Source: Acidobacteriota bacterium
GTDB taxonomy: Bacteria; Acidobacteriota; UBA6911; RPQK01; DATIPO01
Direction of reading: 5' to 3'
DNA length: 45,552 nt
NCBI GenBank assembly: GCA_035471785.1
Contig: DATIPQ010000034.1
Location: forward strand, 1 to 45,552
Under the pieces are notes generated by a model. That model was given only the letters and a program-made list of their open reading frames with translations. It was not told the origin of the DNA and ran no database searches. Made by a program: the position numbers and the translations under genes. Shown here one piece after another: positions 34,525 to 42,968 of this stretch. Each line of letters begins with the position of its first letter. Position 1 is the first letter of the stretch.

Positions 34525-35415
34525 TCAAGGGGTTTGATTCGTCCAAGCCGAGACGTCCCCGGACTCAAAGCCGTCGGCGAAGATCGGAGCGTCGAACTGG
34601 GCGTTGCCCTGGTTGTCGGTTCCTACCTGAATGGTGGTCAGATCGACATTGAATTGAGTGTCGGGGCTGAACAGGCAAATAACCAGGGTGTAGACGCCGT
34701 CGGAGAGGCCGGGAAAGTTGCTGAGCGGAAAGAAGGCCTGGTGTTCGCTGGGCAGCACCTGGGTGCCGGGTCCAGCCGCCATATCTCCGTTCTCATCGAA
34801 AACGGTGGTTTCCAGGATGGTTCCGCTGGGCGCCGGAAAACCGGGCGCAACGGGTGTGGTGGCGAGTCCCAGGTTGTTGCCGAAGCCCGAACTGGGACCG
34901 GTGCGCAGGCAGGTGGAAATGGCGAAGCACTGATTGTTGCGCAGCCAAGTATTCCGGTTGTTGGGCGCGATCGTGTAGAGCTCGTTGAGGGCGCCGCCTT
35001 CGTTCAGGACAAAACGGGCCGTTCCGTTGATGGAGTCCTGGCCGCAGGGAGCCAGGGGCGCCACCAATACGGCGCCTTCGACCAAGGGGCCCTCGGCGGT
35101 AATGGTGATCTTGCTGGCTCCTCCCCGCGGGATTTGCACCTCGAAAGCGTTGCTGGGCCGGGTTTCCCCATTGAAGAGAACCACGGGAACGCCCCCTGCG
35201 GTGGAGGCTCCGGTGAAAAACACAATTGCGTCGCAGTCGCTTTGCTGGGCATCGCGATTGGTCAGCAGCAGTTCGGTGGAAGCATCGATCTCGTCGGTCA
35301 AGTCTCCGGCAATGACTCTGCCGAAGGTAATGCCCTCGACGGGTTGGGCCACCAGCGGTTGAAGAAAGGCAAGGGAGATTAGTGCTAGAAAAAGCACCCG
35401 AAAACAGGTCGACAT
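34525..35415 (-). CDS. Secreted beta-rich protein with C-terminal DGFESGD motif
   Basis: A 296-aa protein. The signal peptide (MSTCFRVLFLALISLAFLQPLVA) precedes QPVEGITFG. AAGGAGGAG sits just before ATG 35415. The mature protein is beta-rich, with Asn/Thr/Gly-rich strands and several Cys. The C-terminus reads APIFADGFESGDVSAWTNQTP. I recall similar DGFESGD-SAW tails on many secreted proteins of proteobacteria and others, perhaps a sorting or anchoring signal, though I know no established function. No enzyme motif is seen; a surface or matrix role is possible. Confidence 0.7.
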   Translation of the reverse strand: MSTCFRVLFLALISLAFLQPLVAQPVEGITFGRVIAGDLTDEIDASTELLLTNRDAQQSDCDAIVFFTGASTAGGVPVVLFNGETRPSNAFEVQIPRGGASKITITAEGPLVEGAVLVAPLAPCGQDSINGTARFVLNEGGALNELYTIAPNNRNTWLRNNQCFAISTCLRTGPSSGFGNNLGLATTPVAPGFPAPSGTILETTVFDENGDMAAGPGTQVLPSEHQAFFPLSNFPGLSDGVYTLVICLFSPDTQFNVDLTTIQVGTDNQGNAQFDAPIFADGFESGDVSAWTNQTP

Positions 35416-35542
35416 AGCTCCTCCTTGGGAGAGAGGTGAACAGAAGTAGCCATTGTTGCTTTAGAGCAATTACGCTTCTATTACGATACTCTTTCGGCAG
35501 GCGGATGCCTAATCTGCTGTTTTTTCTGCTTCTTCTGGTCCT

Positions 35543-38203
35543 TCAAGAGGATCTGATCACTGAAGCGGGATCGACCGACGAGGCCCGTCGGGCGGGCAGC
35601 CAACAAGCGCACAGGGCAGCAGCCAAAAGCAGCAAGACGGCAGCGGCCAGGGCCGTCAGGTCGGCCAACGAGAACCCGCCCATCACGCGTTCCAGGAAGG
35701 TCCAAAGAGCGGCGGCACCGACCAGTCCCAGCGCCGACCCCGCCAGGGCCGGCCGCATCCCGGTGCGGATCACCAGCGACATCAGTTGTCCGCGTCCCGC
35801 GCCCAGCGCCATGCGTACGCTCATCTCCCTGCGGCGCTGCGCCACCAGGTAGGCGATGGCGGCGTAGGTTCCGGTGGCGGAGAGCAGAAGCGCCGCCGCC
35901 GCGAAGAGTCCCATGATGGTCAGCGTAAAACGCTGCGGAGCCATGGTCCGGTCGAGGATCTCCTGCATGCTGGACACCTCGGTGACGGGCAATTCGGCGT
36001 CCTCGGCCCAGATCCTCTCCTTGACGGCGGGCATGACCTGGCCGGGCCCAAGTGGGGTACGGACCGCCATGCGGAAGTAGTGGGCGGGACTCTGGTCGAA
36101 GAGCAGGTAGATTTCGGGCACCGGCTCGTGGCTCAGCCCGGAGGAGCGGATGGAAGCCATCACGCCGATGATCTGCAAGCTCTGCTGGGGCGAGCGGAAG
36201 TAGATCTTTTCGCCCAGCGGGTCGTCATTCCCCCAGTAGCGGCGGGCCGCGGCTTCATTGATCAGGGCCACCAGCGGACTGGCCGAGTGGTCGCGGGAAT
36301 CGAAAAGGCGTCCCCGCTGCAAGGCGATTCCCAAGGCGCGGAAGTACTCGGGGTGAAGCCGGTGGACGAGGGCCGTGGGGTCGGTGTCTTGAGCGGCGGG
36401 ATCGCGGTCCAGGATGTGAAAGCCGGCCCGCCAGTCGACGCCTGTGAAAGGCAGTACGGTGGTGTATCCGGCAGCCTCCACCCCCGCGATTGAAGCCACT
36501 TCGTCCCGCACCCGGCGCACGAAGGCCGCCCGGTCAGAGGCCTTTTCCAGGTGTCCCATCCCCACCTCGAAGGTGAGCAGGTTGTCGACTTCGAAACCGG
36601 GGTCCACCTGAAGCTGCTCCACGAACTTGCGGGAAAGGAGAGCGGCTCCGGCCAGGGGGAGCAGGGCCAGCGCCACCTGAAGCGCCACCAGCAGGCGGCG
36701 CGCGCGGTGTGAGCGGTGGCCCACGTCGGTGCCCCCTCCCTCCCGCAGCCGCTGCGACCAGGCTCCTCTGGTGAAGCCCGATGCGAGCAGCGCCAGCGCT
36801 GCGGCCGTCGCCAAGCTGAGCCCCAGTGCCAGGACCACCGCTCTCCAGTCCAGTCCTGCCTGCTTGAGCAGGGGGAAGGCGGCCGCGGAGGCCTTGTAGA
36901 AGTCGTAGGACTGCAAAGTGGCCGGCATCATTGACGCCAACACGCGGACTCCCAGCGCCGCCGCTGCCACTCCCAGCGCCGCGCCTCCCAGGCAGAGCAG
37001 AAAGTTCTCGGTCAAGGCCGACAGGAAGATGCGTGCGCGTCCGGCCCCGAGCGCTCTGCGGATGGCGATCTCGCGGCGCCTCAGGTGACAGCGCGCCAGC
37101 AACAGGGCGCCGGCGTTGACGCAGGCGATGAGCAAGACCAGGATGACGGCTCCTTGCAGCATCCACAGGGCCGAGCGGGCCTGGGCCGCTACCACTTGAG
37201 GAAGCGGTTCCAATGCGATCTGCCAATCCTTGTTGGTGTCGGGATGCTCCTGGCCCAATGCCGCCGCCAGCGCGTTGAACTCCTGGCGCGCCTGCTCCAG
37301 GGTCGCTCCCTCCTTGAGCCGTCCGATAACCTGTATCCAGCGCGAGCGGCGGGATTGCTCCCGAGCCTCCACGTGCAGGGGCACCCAGGCCTCCACGGCG
37401 GGGGTGGGAAAGGCGAAGTCGGGCTTCATGACGCCCAGCACCAGGTAAGGCTGGCCGTCCATGCGGGCGGTGCGTCCCACCACCGAAGGGTCGCCGTTGA
37501 ATCGCCTCTGCCAGAGGCGATGGCTGAGGATGACGGCACGGGTGGGTTCGTCCGACTCGAGGATGGTCCGTCCGTGCAGAGGACTCACGCCCAGAGCCTC
37601 GAAGAGTCCGGCCTGGGTGGCCACCGTGGCGATGTCTTCCGGCTCGTGGTCGCCGCTCAAGACCAGTCCCCAGGCGGTATAGCCCACCAGCGACGAAAAG
37701 GAGCGGTTGCGCTCGCGCCAGTCGATCAGGTCGGGTATGGAGACCTCTTCGCGCTCGCTCCCCTGGCGCGGATTGAAGGTCGACAGCATTAAGACCCGCG
37801 AGGGATCGGGAAAAGGCAGCGGCCTGAAGACGACCTGATCGAGAAAAGTGAAGATGGCGCTGTTGGCTCCGATGCCCAGGGCCAGGACGGCCACCACGGC
37901 CAGTGCGAATCCGGGGTTGCGCATCAAGCCGCGCCCCGACAGGCGTATGTCTTGAAGAATCCATCTCATCTTGGCCGATCCTTTCCGGGATGCCGATTCC
38001 TGCCTCAAGGAGATCCACAGGCAGTGAAGGAAGAGCAGCACCAGCCCGGACCCGAACACCAGTCCGAAACGCCTGCTTCCGCGCCCTGCCTTCCTGGCTT
38101 TGAGATGGGCCATGCGCCAGTCTGAGCAGACGGGTTCGAAGACCTCGCGGCGGTACTTCTCGGGCAGCAGCGCGCCCAGTCTTCGCGTCACTCGCTCAAG
38201 CAC
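35543..38203 (-). CDS. ADOP-type permease paired with second PadR
   Basis: An 886-aa ADOP whose start overlaps the upstream PadR gene by 8 nt. Residues 1-75 are a prefix region (LERVTRRLGALLPEKYRREV) with a hydrophobic helix at about 46-65 (FGLVFGSGLVLLFLHCLWIS). The core starts MRWILQDIRLSGRGLMRNPG with the LALGIGANSAIFTF helix, then MacB-like domain, FtsX module, second MacB-like domain, second FtsX module, and tail RASSVDPASVIRSS. No ATPase gene is present. It is probably regulated by the overlapping PadR. Substrate unknown. Confidence 0.92.
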   Translation of the reverse strand: MLERVTRRLGALLPEKYRREVFEPVCSDWRMAHLKARKAGRGSRRFGLVFGSGLVLLFLHCLWISLRQESASRKGSAKMRWILQDIRLSGRGLMRNPGFALAVVAVLALGIGANSAIFTFLDQVVFRPLPFPDPSRVLMLSTFNPRQGSEREEVSIPDLIDWRERNRSFSSLVGYTAWGLVLSGDHEPEDIATVATQAGLFEALGVSPLHGRTILESDEPTRAVILSHRLWQRRFNGDPSVVGRTARMDGQPYLVLGVMKPDFAFPTPAVEAWVPLHVEAREQSRRSRWIQVIGRLKEGATLEQARQEFNALAAALGQEHPDTNKDWQIALEPLPQVVAAQARSALWMLQGAVILVLLIACVNAGALLLARCHLRRREIAIRRALGAGRARIFLSALTENFLLCLGGAALGVAAAALGVRVLASMMPATLQSYDFYKASAAAFPLLKQAGLDWRAVVLALGLSLATAAALALLASGFTRGAWSQRLREGGGTDVGHRSHRARRLLVALQVALALLPLAGAALLSRKFVEQLQVDPGFEVDNLLTFEVGMGHLEKASDRAAFVRRVRDEVASIAGVEAAGYTTVLPFTGVDWRAGFHILDRDPAAQDTDPTALVHRLHPEYFRALGIALQRGRLFDSRDHSASPLVALINEAAARRYWGNDDPLGEKIYFRSPQQSLQIIGVMASIRSSGLSHEPVPEIYLLFDQSPAHYFRMAVRTPLGPGQVMPAVKERIWAEDAELPVTEVSSMQEILDRTMAPQRFTLTIMGLFAAAALLLSATGTYAAIAYLVAQRRREMSVRMALGAGRGQLMSLVIRTGMRPALAGSALGLVGAAALWTFLERVMGGFSLADLTALAAAVLLLLAAALCACWLPARRASSVDPASVIRSS

Positions 38204-38522
38204 CGGCCAACCCCTCGTTTTCCTCCAGCCTGCGCAGGCTTTCCAGGTAGAACTCGCGGGTCTGGCGAAGAGCCTTGGCGCCGGGCTCGGTGAGGCGGTA
38301 GCGGCGCGTCTTGACCACTTGGCCCTCGATTTCAGCCTGCTCGTACCAGCCCTCCACCCATCCGGCCTTCTCCATGCGCGACATCATCTGGTAGAAGGCG
38401 GGACCCGTCTGACGCACCCCTACTTGGCGAAGCTGCTCCCGCACCTCGGCGCCGCAACGCTCCCGTCCCGCTAACTGGCACAAGACCTTGAATTGCAGGT
38501 GTGTGATGTCTGGTATCTGCAT
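38196..38522 (-). CDS. PadR-family transcriptional regulator
   Basis: A 108-aa winged-helix protein. The core is HLQFKVLCQLAGRERCGAEV, QTGPAFYQMMSRMEKAGWVE (recognition helix and wing) and KTRRYRLTEPGAKALRQTRE. It differs from the first PadR in lacking the GRPRRYYR wing, so it belongs to a more distant subgroup. ATG 38522 has AGGGGG about 8 nt upstream. The gene overlaps its ADOP partner by 8 nt. A 13-bp palindrome and a TTGACA box lie upstream. Confidence 0.85.
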   Translation of the reverse strand: MQIPDITHLQFKVLCQLAGRERCGAEVREQLRQVGVRQTGPAFYQMMSRMEKAGWVEGWYEQAEIEGQVVKTRRYRLTEPGAKALRQTREFYLESLRRLEENEGLAGA

Positions 38523-38550
38523 CCGCCGTACCCCCTCATCCGATATTAGA

Positions 38551-38586
38551 TAACGTCACATTACATAGGCGGGGATCACCTGTCAA
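38551..38586 (-). promoter_or_regulatory. Candidate promoter and operator of the second padR-ADOP operon
   Basis: A perfect TTGACA (38586-38581, minus strand) is followed after 17 bp by TAATGT, a weak -10 (3 of 6). That box lies within the palindrome TAAcGTcACaTTA (38551-38563), symmetric at 10 of 13 positions. Overlap of palindrome and -10 fits repression by the PadR encoded 29 bp downstream. Confidence 0.45.
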
Positions 38587-38633
38587 GCGATTTCTCGGCA
38601 GAGGGCGGGCTTTGAGGGGCGGCGGAAAAGGGG

Positions 38634-38676
38634 CGGGAGGGCGAGATGCCCGCCGGCAGCGGGTTTCACCCTCCCG
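38634..38676 (-). terminator. Nested hairpin downstream of the avidin-like gene
   Basis: Outer arms CGGGAGGG (38634-38641) and CCCTCCCG (38669-38676) enclose an inner stem CCCGC/GCGGG (38649-38653 and 38659-38663). On the minus strand it follows the avidin-like stop by 42 nt and is trailed by CCCCTTTT, so it is a plausible terminator. Confidence 0.45.
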
Positions 38677-38717
38677 TGAGAGCTAAGGACATTCCCGGAA
38701 GTTACCCAGGAGCGTCC

Positions 38718-39089
38718 TTACATCGAGAAGGTCAAAGTGCCCAGGCCTCCGACTTGCTGCGGATTGCCTGCTTCGTTGATGTAGGAGCGTGAGCCGTCCA
38801 GCCACATGGTATCCCCTTTCTGATAGGCGCCCGTCCAGGTGTCCCTGATGGCATAGGGGAAGCCGTCGGGACGCCGCAGGACGGAGAAGGTAATGACGAA
38901 GGGGGCATTACCGGCGGGGGCCACCCAGGAATAGTTCCCGATCTTCCCCGAGACTTTGAAACCGCCCTTGGGGCTGTAGTTGGTCTCGTAGGTTCCTTCG
39001 ATTTGACCGTTGCTCGGGTTTGCCGAGGTGATCTGGATTTTGAAGTTCCCGTTTTCGGACTCATAGGTGCCAAGCACAGGTACTGACAT
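38718..39089 (-). CDS. Avidin-like beta-barrel protein, cytoplasmic
   Basis: A 123-aa protein whose pattern resembles the avidin/streptavidin fold: GTYESENGNFKIQI at the start, GQIEGTYET (29-36), FKVSGKIGNY, FVITFSVL, TWTGAYQKGDTMWL (84-97) and a closing LGTLTF. Trp85 and Trp96 align with biotin-contacting tryptophans of streptavidin, but other contact positions differ: no Asp in the last strand (GTLTF instead of GHDTF), no Ser/Thr pair before Trp85, and Val instead of the mid-barrel Trp. No signal peptide is seen, unlike most avidins. AGGAGG precedes ATG 39089 by 6 nt. The fold call is from memory of the family; lipocalin-like barrels are an alternative. Confidence 0.5.
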   Translation of the reverse strand: MSVPVLGTYESENGNFKIQITSANPSNGQIEGTYETNYSPKGGFKVSGKIGNYSWVAPAGNAPFVITFSVLRRPDGFPYAIRDTWTGAYQKGDTMWLDGSRSYINEAGNPQQVGGLGTLTFSM

Positions 39090-39144
39090 GATTAACCTCC
39101 TAGGTTGTGTTAAGGGTTCGACGCGTCATTCCTCTGTCGCGACG

Positions 39145-39163
39145 TCCCTGGTTATCCCAGGGA
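39145..39163 (-). terminator. Terminator-like hairpin after the acyl-CoA synthetase gene
   Basis: TCCCTGG-TTATC-CCAGGGA gives a 7-bp perfect stem with a 5-nt loop, 43 bp past the stop of the acyl-CoA synthetase gene on the minus strand and upstream of the avidin-like gene. No T-tract follows. Confidence 0.4.
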
Positions 39164-39205
39164 AGCGCCCTATTTTTCTAATGGCAAGAGAGGACGGAGG
39201 AATTG

Positions 39206-41089
39206 CTAGGAGGCCTTGCGGGCTTCTTGCGGCGATTCCCGGTACATGTCGTCGATCACTTTGGCGAAGCGTTCGTAGACTACCGGGCGGCGGACTTTGA
39301 GGGTGGGAGTGAGGAGTCCGTTCTCGGCCGAGAACTCGTCGGTGATGAGGCGGAAATACTGGATCTGCACCCAGGAAGGCATGCCATCGTTGGCTTCGCG
39401 CACGATTTGGTCGAAACGGTTGACGACGGGCGTCGCCGCCAACAGTTCTTCCACTGGGGCGTCCTTGTCCAGGCCCTTGATCTTGGCGAACACCCTCAGG
39501 GCTTCCTCGTCGGGAACGAGGAGGGCGGTCACGTACTTCCGGTCGGGACCCACAACGACCGCTTCGTCCACCAGGGGCTGGGCGGTCAGGCGGCCCTCCA
39601 GAGGTTGCGGATAGACGTATTTTCCGGTGGAGAGCTTGAAAAGAGACTTCTTGCGGTCGGTCACCTTGAGGTAGCGGCCTTTGACGACCTTGCCGATGTC
39701 TCCGGTGTGCATCCATCCCTCTTCGTCGACGGCTTCGCGGGTGCCCTCGGGATTGCGGTAGTACCCGCGCATGACGTGGGGTCCGCGGGTGAGGATCTCG
39801 CCGTCCTCGGCGAGCGTCACCTCCACTCCCGGCAGGGGCGTCCCCACGGTCCCGGGGTGGTTGTCTTCCACCCGGTTGTAGGTGATGACCGGGGAGGTTT
39901 CGGTCATGCCGTAGCCTTGCACTACGGTGACTCCGGCGGCCAGGTAGAGGTTGTTCAGTTCAGGGCGCAGGGCGGCGCCTCCGCTGATGACGCACTCCAC
40001 CTCGCCGCCCAGGGCTTGGCGCCACTTGCTGAAGACCAGTTTGTCGGCCAGTTTGAGCTGTCCCAGGAAGAGGGGTCCTTTGAGCTTGTTGTGGTCGTAC
40101 TTTTTGGCCAGCCTCAGCGCCCAGTCGAAGGCCCGCTTCTTGGTTCCCGTCAATTGGGCGCCGGTCAGGACGATCTTTTCGTAGACCTTCTCCAACAAGT
40201 GGGGGACGGTGGCGAATCCCGAAGGCTTGACTTCTTTGAGCAGGCGGGAGACTTCCTCCGGCTCGCAGAAGTAGACTTCGCTGCCGTAGTTCATGTAGCC
40301 GTATTGCAGCATGCGGGCGAAGACATGGGTCAGCGGCAGAAAGGACAAGATGCGTCCCTCGCCCTTCTTGACCACGGTGTTCTCGTGGAAAGCTCCCAGC
40401 GAGTTGAAGCTGATGTTTTCGTGAGTGAGCATGACGCCCTTGGGCTTGCCGGTGGTTCCCGAGGTGTAGATGATGGTGGCGACGTCGCGGTGATCGATTT
40501 CTTCCCTCAGTTGGGCAGCCGCCTCGGGATCTTTCTCCAGCAGCTTCCGGCCCAGCATGCGGACCTGGTGCAGGGTACGCACTTCCACGTCCTCGGGGAT
40601 GTCGGGATGGGTGGGAGGCTCGGCGAAGTCCTCGGTCTGGGCTACGATGATGGCCTTGGTGCGCGTCAGTTCCCCCAGGAATGGCCCCAATTTTTCCAGC
40701 AGTTCCATGTTTGAGACAAAGAGCGCACGGGCTTGAGCGTGGCGCATCACGAAGCGGATCGACTCGGGGGCGTGGGTCAGGTAGATGGGGACGTCGATCA
40801 TGCCTGCAATGAGGCAGGCCATGTCGGCCACGCAGAAATACACGTCGGAATGCATGAAGAGGGCGATGCGGTCCTGCCGCGCCAGTCCGATTTCCAGCAA
40901 TCCCAGCGCGGTTTCCTCGGAAAGGCGCAGAAACTCTCCCGTCGAAAACGAACGCCACCCGTCGCCGCTGCGCTGATTGAGGGCCTTGGGGCAGGGGTTC
41001 TTTTCCAGAGCCTCGATGAGAAGAGAAGGAAGGGTGCGTCCCAGGTTGGGTTCCGTCGATCCGCGGGGAGCCTTGTAAATACGAGCCAT
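39206..41089 (-). CDS. Long-chain fatty acid-CoA ligase (AMP-forming)
   Basis: A 627-aa adenylate-forming enzyme that activates fatty acids to acyl-CoA. Seen: the P-loop-like YTSGTTGKPKGVMLTHENIS, the FLPLTHVFAR segment, GGAALRPELN, QGYGMTETSPV, the hinge-region EEGWMHTGDIG and VTDRKKSLFKLSTGKYVYPQ with the C-terminal catalytic lysine region. Length and FAA1-like features (GTTVGTPLPGVEV, TLKVRRPVVYE near the end) fit bacterial long-chain members rather than acetyl-CoA synthetase. No signal peptide. It is a single gene flanked by hairpins and gaps of 110-116 bp, so probably monocistronic. Confidence 0.92.
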   Translation of the reverse strand: MARIYKAPRGSTEPNLGRTLPSLLIEALEKNPCPKALNQRSGDGWRSFSTGEFLRLSEETALGLLEIGLARQDRIALFMHSDVYFCVADMACLIAGMIDVPIYLTHAPESIRFVMRHAQARALFVSNMELLEKLGPFLGELTRTKAIIVAQTEDFAEPPTHPDIPEDVEVRTLHQVRMLGRKLLEKDPEAAAQLREEIDHRDVATIIYTSGTTGKPKGVMLTHENISFNSLGAFHENTVVKKGEGRILSFLPLTHVFARMLQYGYMNYGSEVYFCEPEEVSRLLKEVKPSGFATVPHLLEKVYEKIVLTGAQLTGTKKRAFDWALRLAKKYDHNKLKGPLFLGQLKLADKLVFSKWRQALGGEVECVISGGAALRPELNNLYLAAGVTVVQGYGMTETSPVITYNRVEDNHPGTVGTPLPGVEVTLAEDGEILTRGPHVMRGYYRNPEGTREAVDEEGWMHTGDIGKVVKGRYLKVTDRKKSLFKLSTGKYVYPQPLEGRLTAQPLVDEAVVVGPDRKYVTALLVPDEEALRVFAKIKGLDKDAPVEELLAATPVVNRFDQIVREANDGMPSWVQIQYFRLITDEFSAENGLLTPTLKVRRPVVYERFAKVIDDMYRESPQEARKAS

Positions 41090-41198
41090 CTCCGTCCTCG
41101 TCTCAGTAAAAAGCCGGCCGCCCGCGGCCGACCGTCGATCCTCGTAAGTTTACCAGACCCCCTTGGGCCGGGTTGTTCTTTACAAGAAAGGGCGGGCC

Positions 41199-42434
41199 TT
41201 ATTCGGGCAGGTGAAGGCGGGCCAGTCGGACCTGGTCGGCGGCGAGGTCGGTCCAGGCGATGTAGATGTGGTTGTGGGAGAGGGCGAGGCGGGGGAAGCC
41301 GGAGGGACGTCGGGCGCTGGTGGGGGCGACTTTCAGGTCGTGGGTCAGCGTGCCGTCCGGGGTGATGCGCTTGAGGCGGATGTCGGGGTCGGCGGCCTCT
41401 TTGCCGGCTTTTTCAAGCAGGGCCACGACGGCGCTGCCGTCGGGCAGGAGCAGGGTGTCGAGGCGCCCGAGCGTGAGGCCTTGGCTGATGACGGTGGGAG
41501 TGGAGAAGGTGCGTCCGGCGTCTGTGGAGAAGGCGGCTTTGACCTTGGGTACTCCGTCCCGCCCCATGGTGAACCAAGCCAGTGCCACGCGGTCGCCGTC
41601 GGCGTCGAGGCGGGGACCGTTGACCGGGCATCCCGGGATCTTCCAGTGGTCTGGGGCCACGATGCTGGTTTCCTGCCAAGCCTCTTGGCGGTCATCGTAC
41701 ACCGCGATGCCGATGTCGCGGACTTCTTCGGGCGAGCGGTCGCGGAAGGCAGCCACGGCCCCTGCCGAGGTCGCAGCGGCGTCGGTTTGGCAGCATTCGC
41801 AGACGCGGGCGTCCAAGACCTGACGCTTGCCAGGGCGGCCCTGAGAATCGAGTTCGGCGTAACGGACGGTCATCGCTCCGCCCGAGCCGCCGTGCCCATG
41901 CCCGTCGCCCGACGAGCCCTCGGCCGCCGCCATTTCGCGCCCGTCCAACCACACCGCGCCCAGCCGTCCGTCGGGGTGGGGAATGAAGCTGACGAATCCG
42001 TGCTCGGCCAACTTGCCGTCCTTGTGGAGCAGGACGGGCTCGGTCCAGGTCTTGCCCTCATCGGCGGAGCGGGAGACGTAGACGTCGTAGGAGTAACGCT
42101 GGTCGCGGCGCACCATCCAGTGGGCCGTCAGCAACCCGTCGGAAGTCGCTGCCAGGGAAGGAAAGTCGGCCCAGTTGGCCAGCAGGTCGGGTCCGCGGGT
42201 GATGGTACGGGCCTCGGCGAAGGACTCGCCGTTCCATATGGCGAAGCGCAGCAGGACGTCATCGCCTTCTTTTACCTGCCAGTTGAGGTAGACGCGTCCG
42301 TCAGGACCGGTGGTCAGGCTGGGTTGGGCGCTGCCGTTGCCGGCTGGCGACGGCAGCCGTTCGATGGCATGTTGGGCGGCCAGGCTGACGCAAAAGGGCA
42401 GCGTGGCGATCAGAAACAAGGCGGTTCTCAGCAT
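41199..42434 (-). CDS. Secreted sialidase-like BNR-repeat protein with CECC motif
   Basis: A 411-aa exported beta-propeller of the exo-alpha-sialidase/BNR type. ATG 42434 begins a signal peptide (MLRTALFLIATLPFCVSLAA). Asp-box repeats are visible: SADEGKTWTEP near residue 123 and STDAGRTFSTP later, plus LTTGPDGRVYLNW and RLALSHNHIYIAW blades. A Cys cluster, RVCECCQTDAA (C212, C214, C215), follows a His/Gly loop (GDGHGHGGSGG, about 176-186), which suggests a metal site. Classic sialidase Arg-triad residues were not identified, so hydrolase activity is unproven. A longer frame to 42629 only adds translated REP-like repeat and is rejected. No good SD is visible. Confidence 0.75.
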   Translation of the reverse strand: MLRTALFLIATLPFCVSLAAQHAIERLPSPAGNGSAQPSLTTGPDGRVYLNWQVKEGDDVLLRFAIWNGESFAEARTITRGPDLLANWADFPSLAATSDGLLTAHWMVRRDQRYSYDVYVSRSADEGKTWTEPVLLHKDGKLAEHGFVSFIPHPDGRLGAVWLDGREMAAAEGSSGDGHGHGGSGGAMTVRYAELDSQGRPGKRQVLDARVCECCQTDAAATSAGAVAAFRDRSPEEVRDIGIAVYDDRQEAWQETSIVAPDHWKIPGCPVNGPRLDADGDRVALAWFTMGRDGVPKVKAAFSTDAGRTFSTPTVISQGLTLGRLDTLLLPDGSAVVALLEKAGKEAADPDIRLKRITPDGTLTHDLKVAPTSARRPSGFPRLALSHNHIYIAWTDLAADQVRLARLHLPE

Positions 42435-42968
42435 GGCCGTATGGTAGCCCATTTGGAGAGAGCGAGCAGCCCGCTGAGCCGTAGTGGTTGCCGCCGGGAT
42501 GTGCCCACGGGTAAGCTGCCGGCCGAACTGCTTGCCTGAACGTTGCAGGCGTCTCAGCCCAGCTTTCCCGCCGAACCGCTCCACAGAGGGTGGGAGGCGC
42601 ATCCCTGCGGCGATGGAGGCAATGGACAACTCGGGTGAGCCGGTGGAGACTTTTGAGGTGGGTGGAGATTCCAGTTTCTCCGTTCGCAGCGTTCAATGAG
42701 GTGTGGGAGCAGTCTGGAACTCATCCAGAGCTACTCAAGTTGGGCCACCGCCTTGGTCTGGCCCATTTAGTCCTGGTGTCGGGTCTCCTCCATCGCCGCA
42801 AGGATGCGCCTCCCACCAGACTTGCTCCTGCTCAGACTTCTGGGGCTGGCAGGTCTCTGGAAGGTGGGAGCCGTCTTAGCCCTCGACATTCTCCACGAAT
42901 GAATCCCGGTCTTCGCCCGTAGAGGCGGAGTCAGCAGAGTGCATGTGCAGCATGAGGAGGAGTTGTCG
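42435..42968. other. Intergenic region with REP-like repeats, no gene seen
   Basis: This 534-bp gap separates the divergent BNR and serine hydrolase genes. It contains the inverted REP-like pair described at 42588-42819. Other frames crossing it show no Shine-Dalgarno sequence and no protein family resemblance. It must hold the promoters of both flanking genes, but no convincing -35/-10 pair was found. Confidence 0.6.
42588..42819. repeat. Inverted pair of REP-like elements
   Basis: The motif GGTGGGAGGCGCATCC, then C/T, then TGCGGCGATGGAGG lies on the plus strand at about 42588-42619 and on the minus strand at about 42788-42818. Only one position differs over roughly 31 bp. The GTGG heads point outward and the pair is about 170 bp apart. 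This is the same motif as in the 8.2-8.8 kb array, but there the heads point inward. Confidence 0.8.

Noticed and set aside
42435-42629. N-terminal extension of the BNR protein (65 residues)
   Set aside because: The first residues are translated REP-like repeat (MRLPPS). The signal peptide starting at 42434 marks the true N-terminus.
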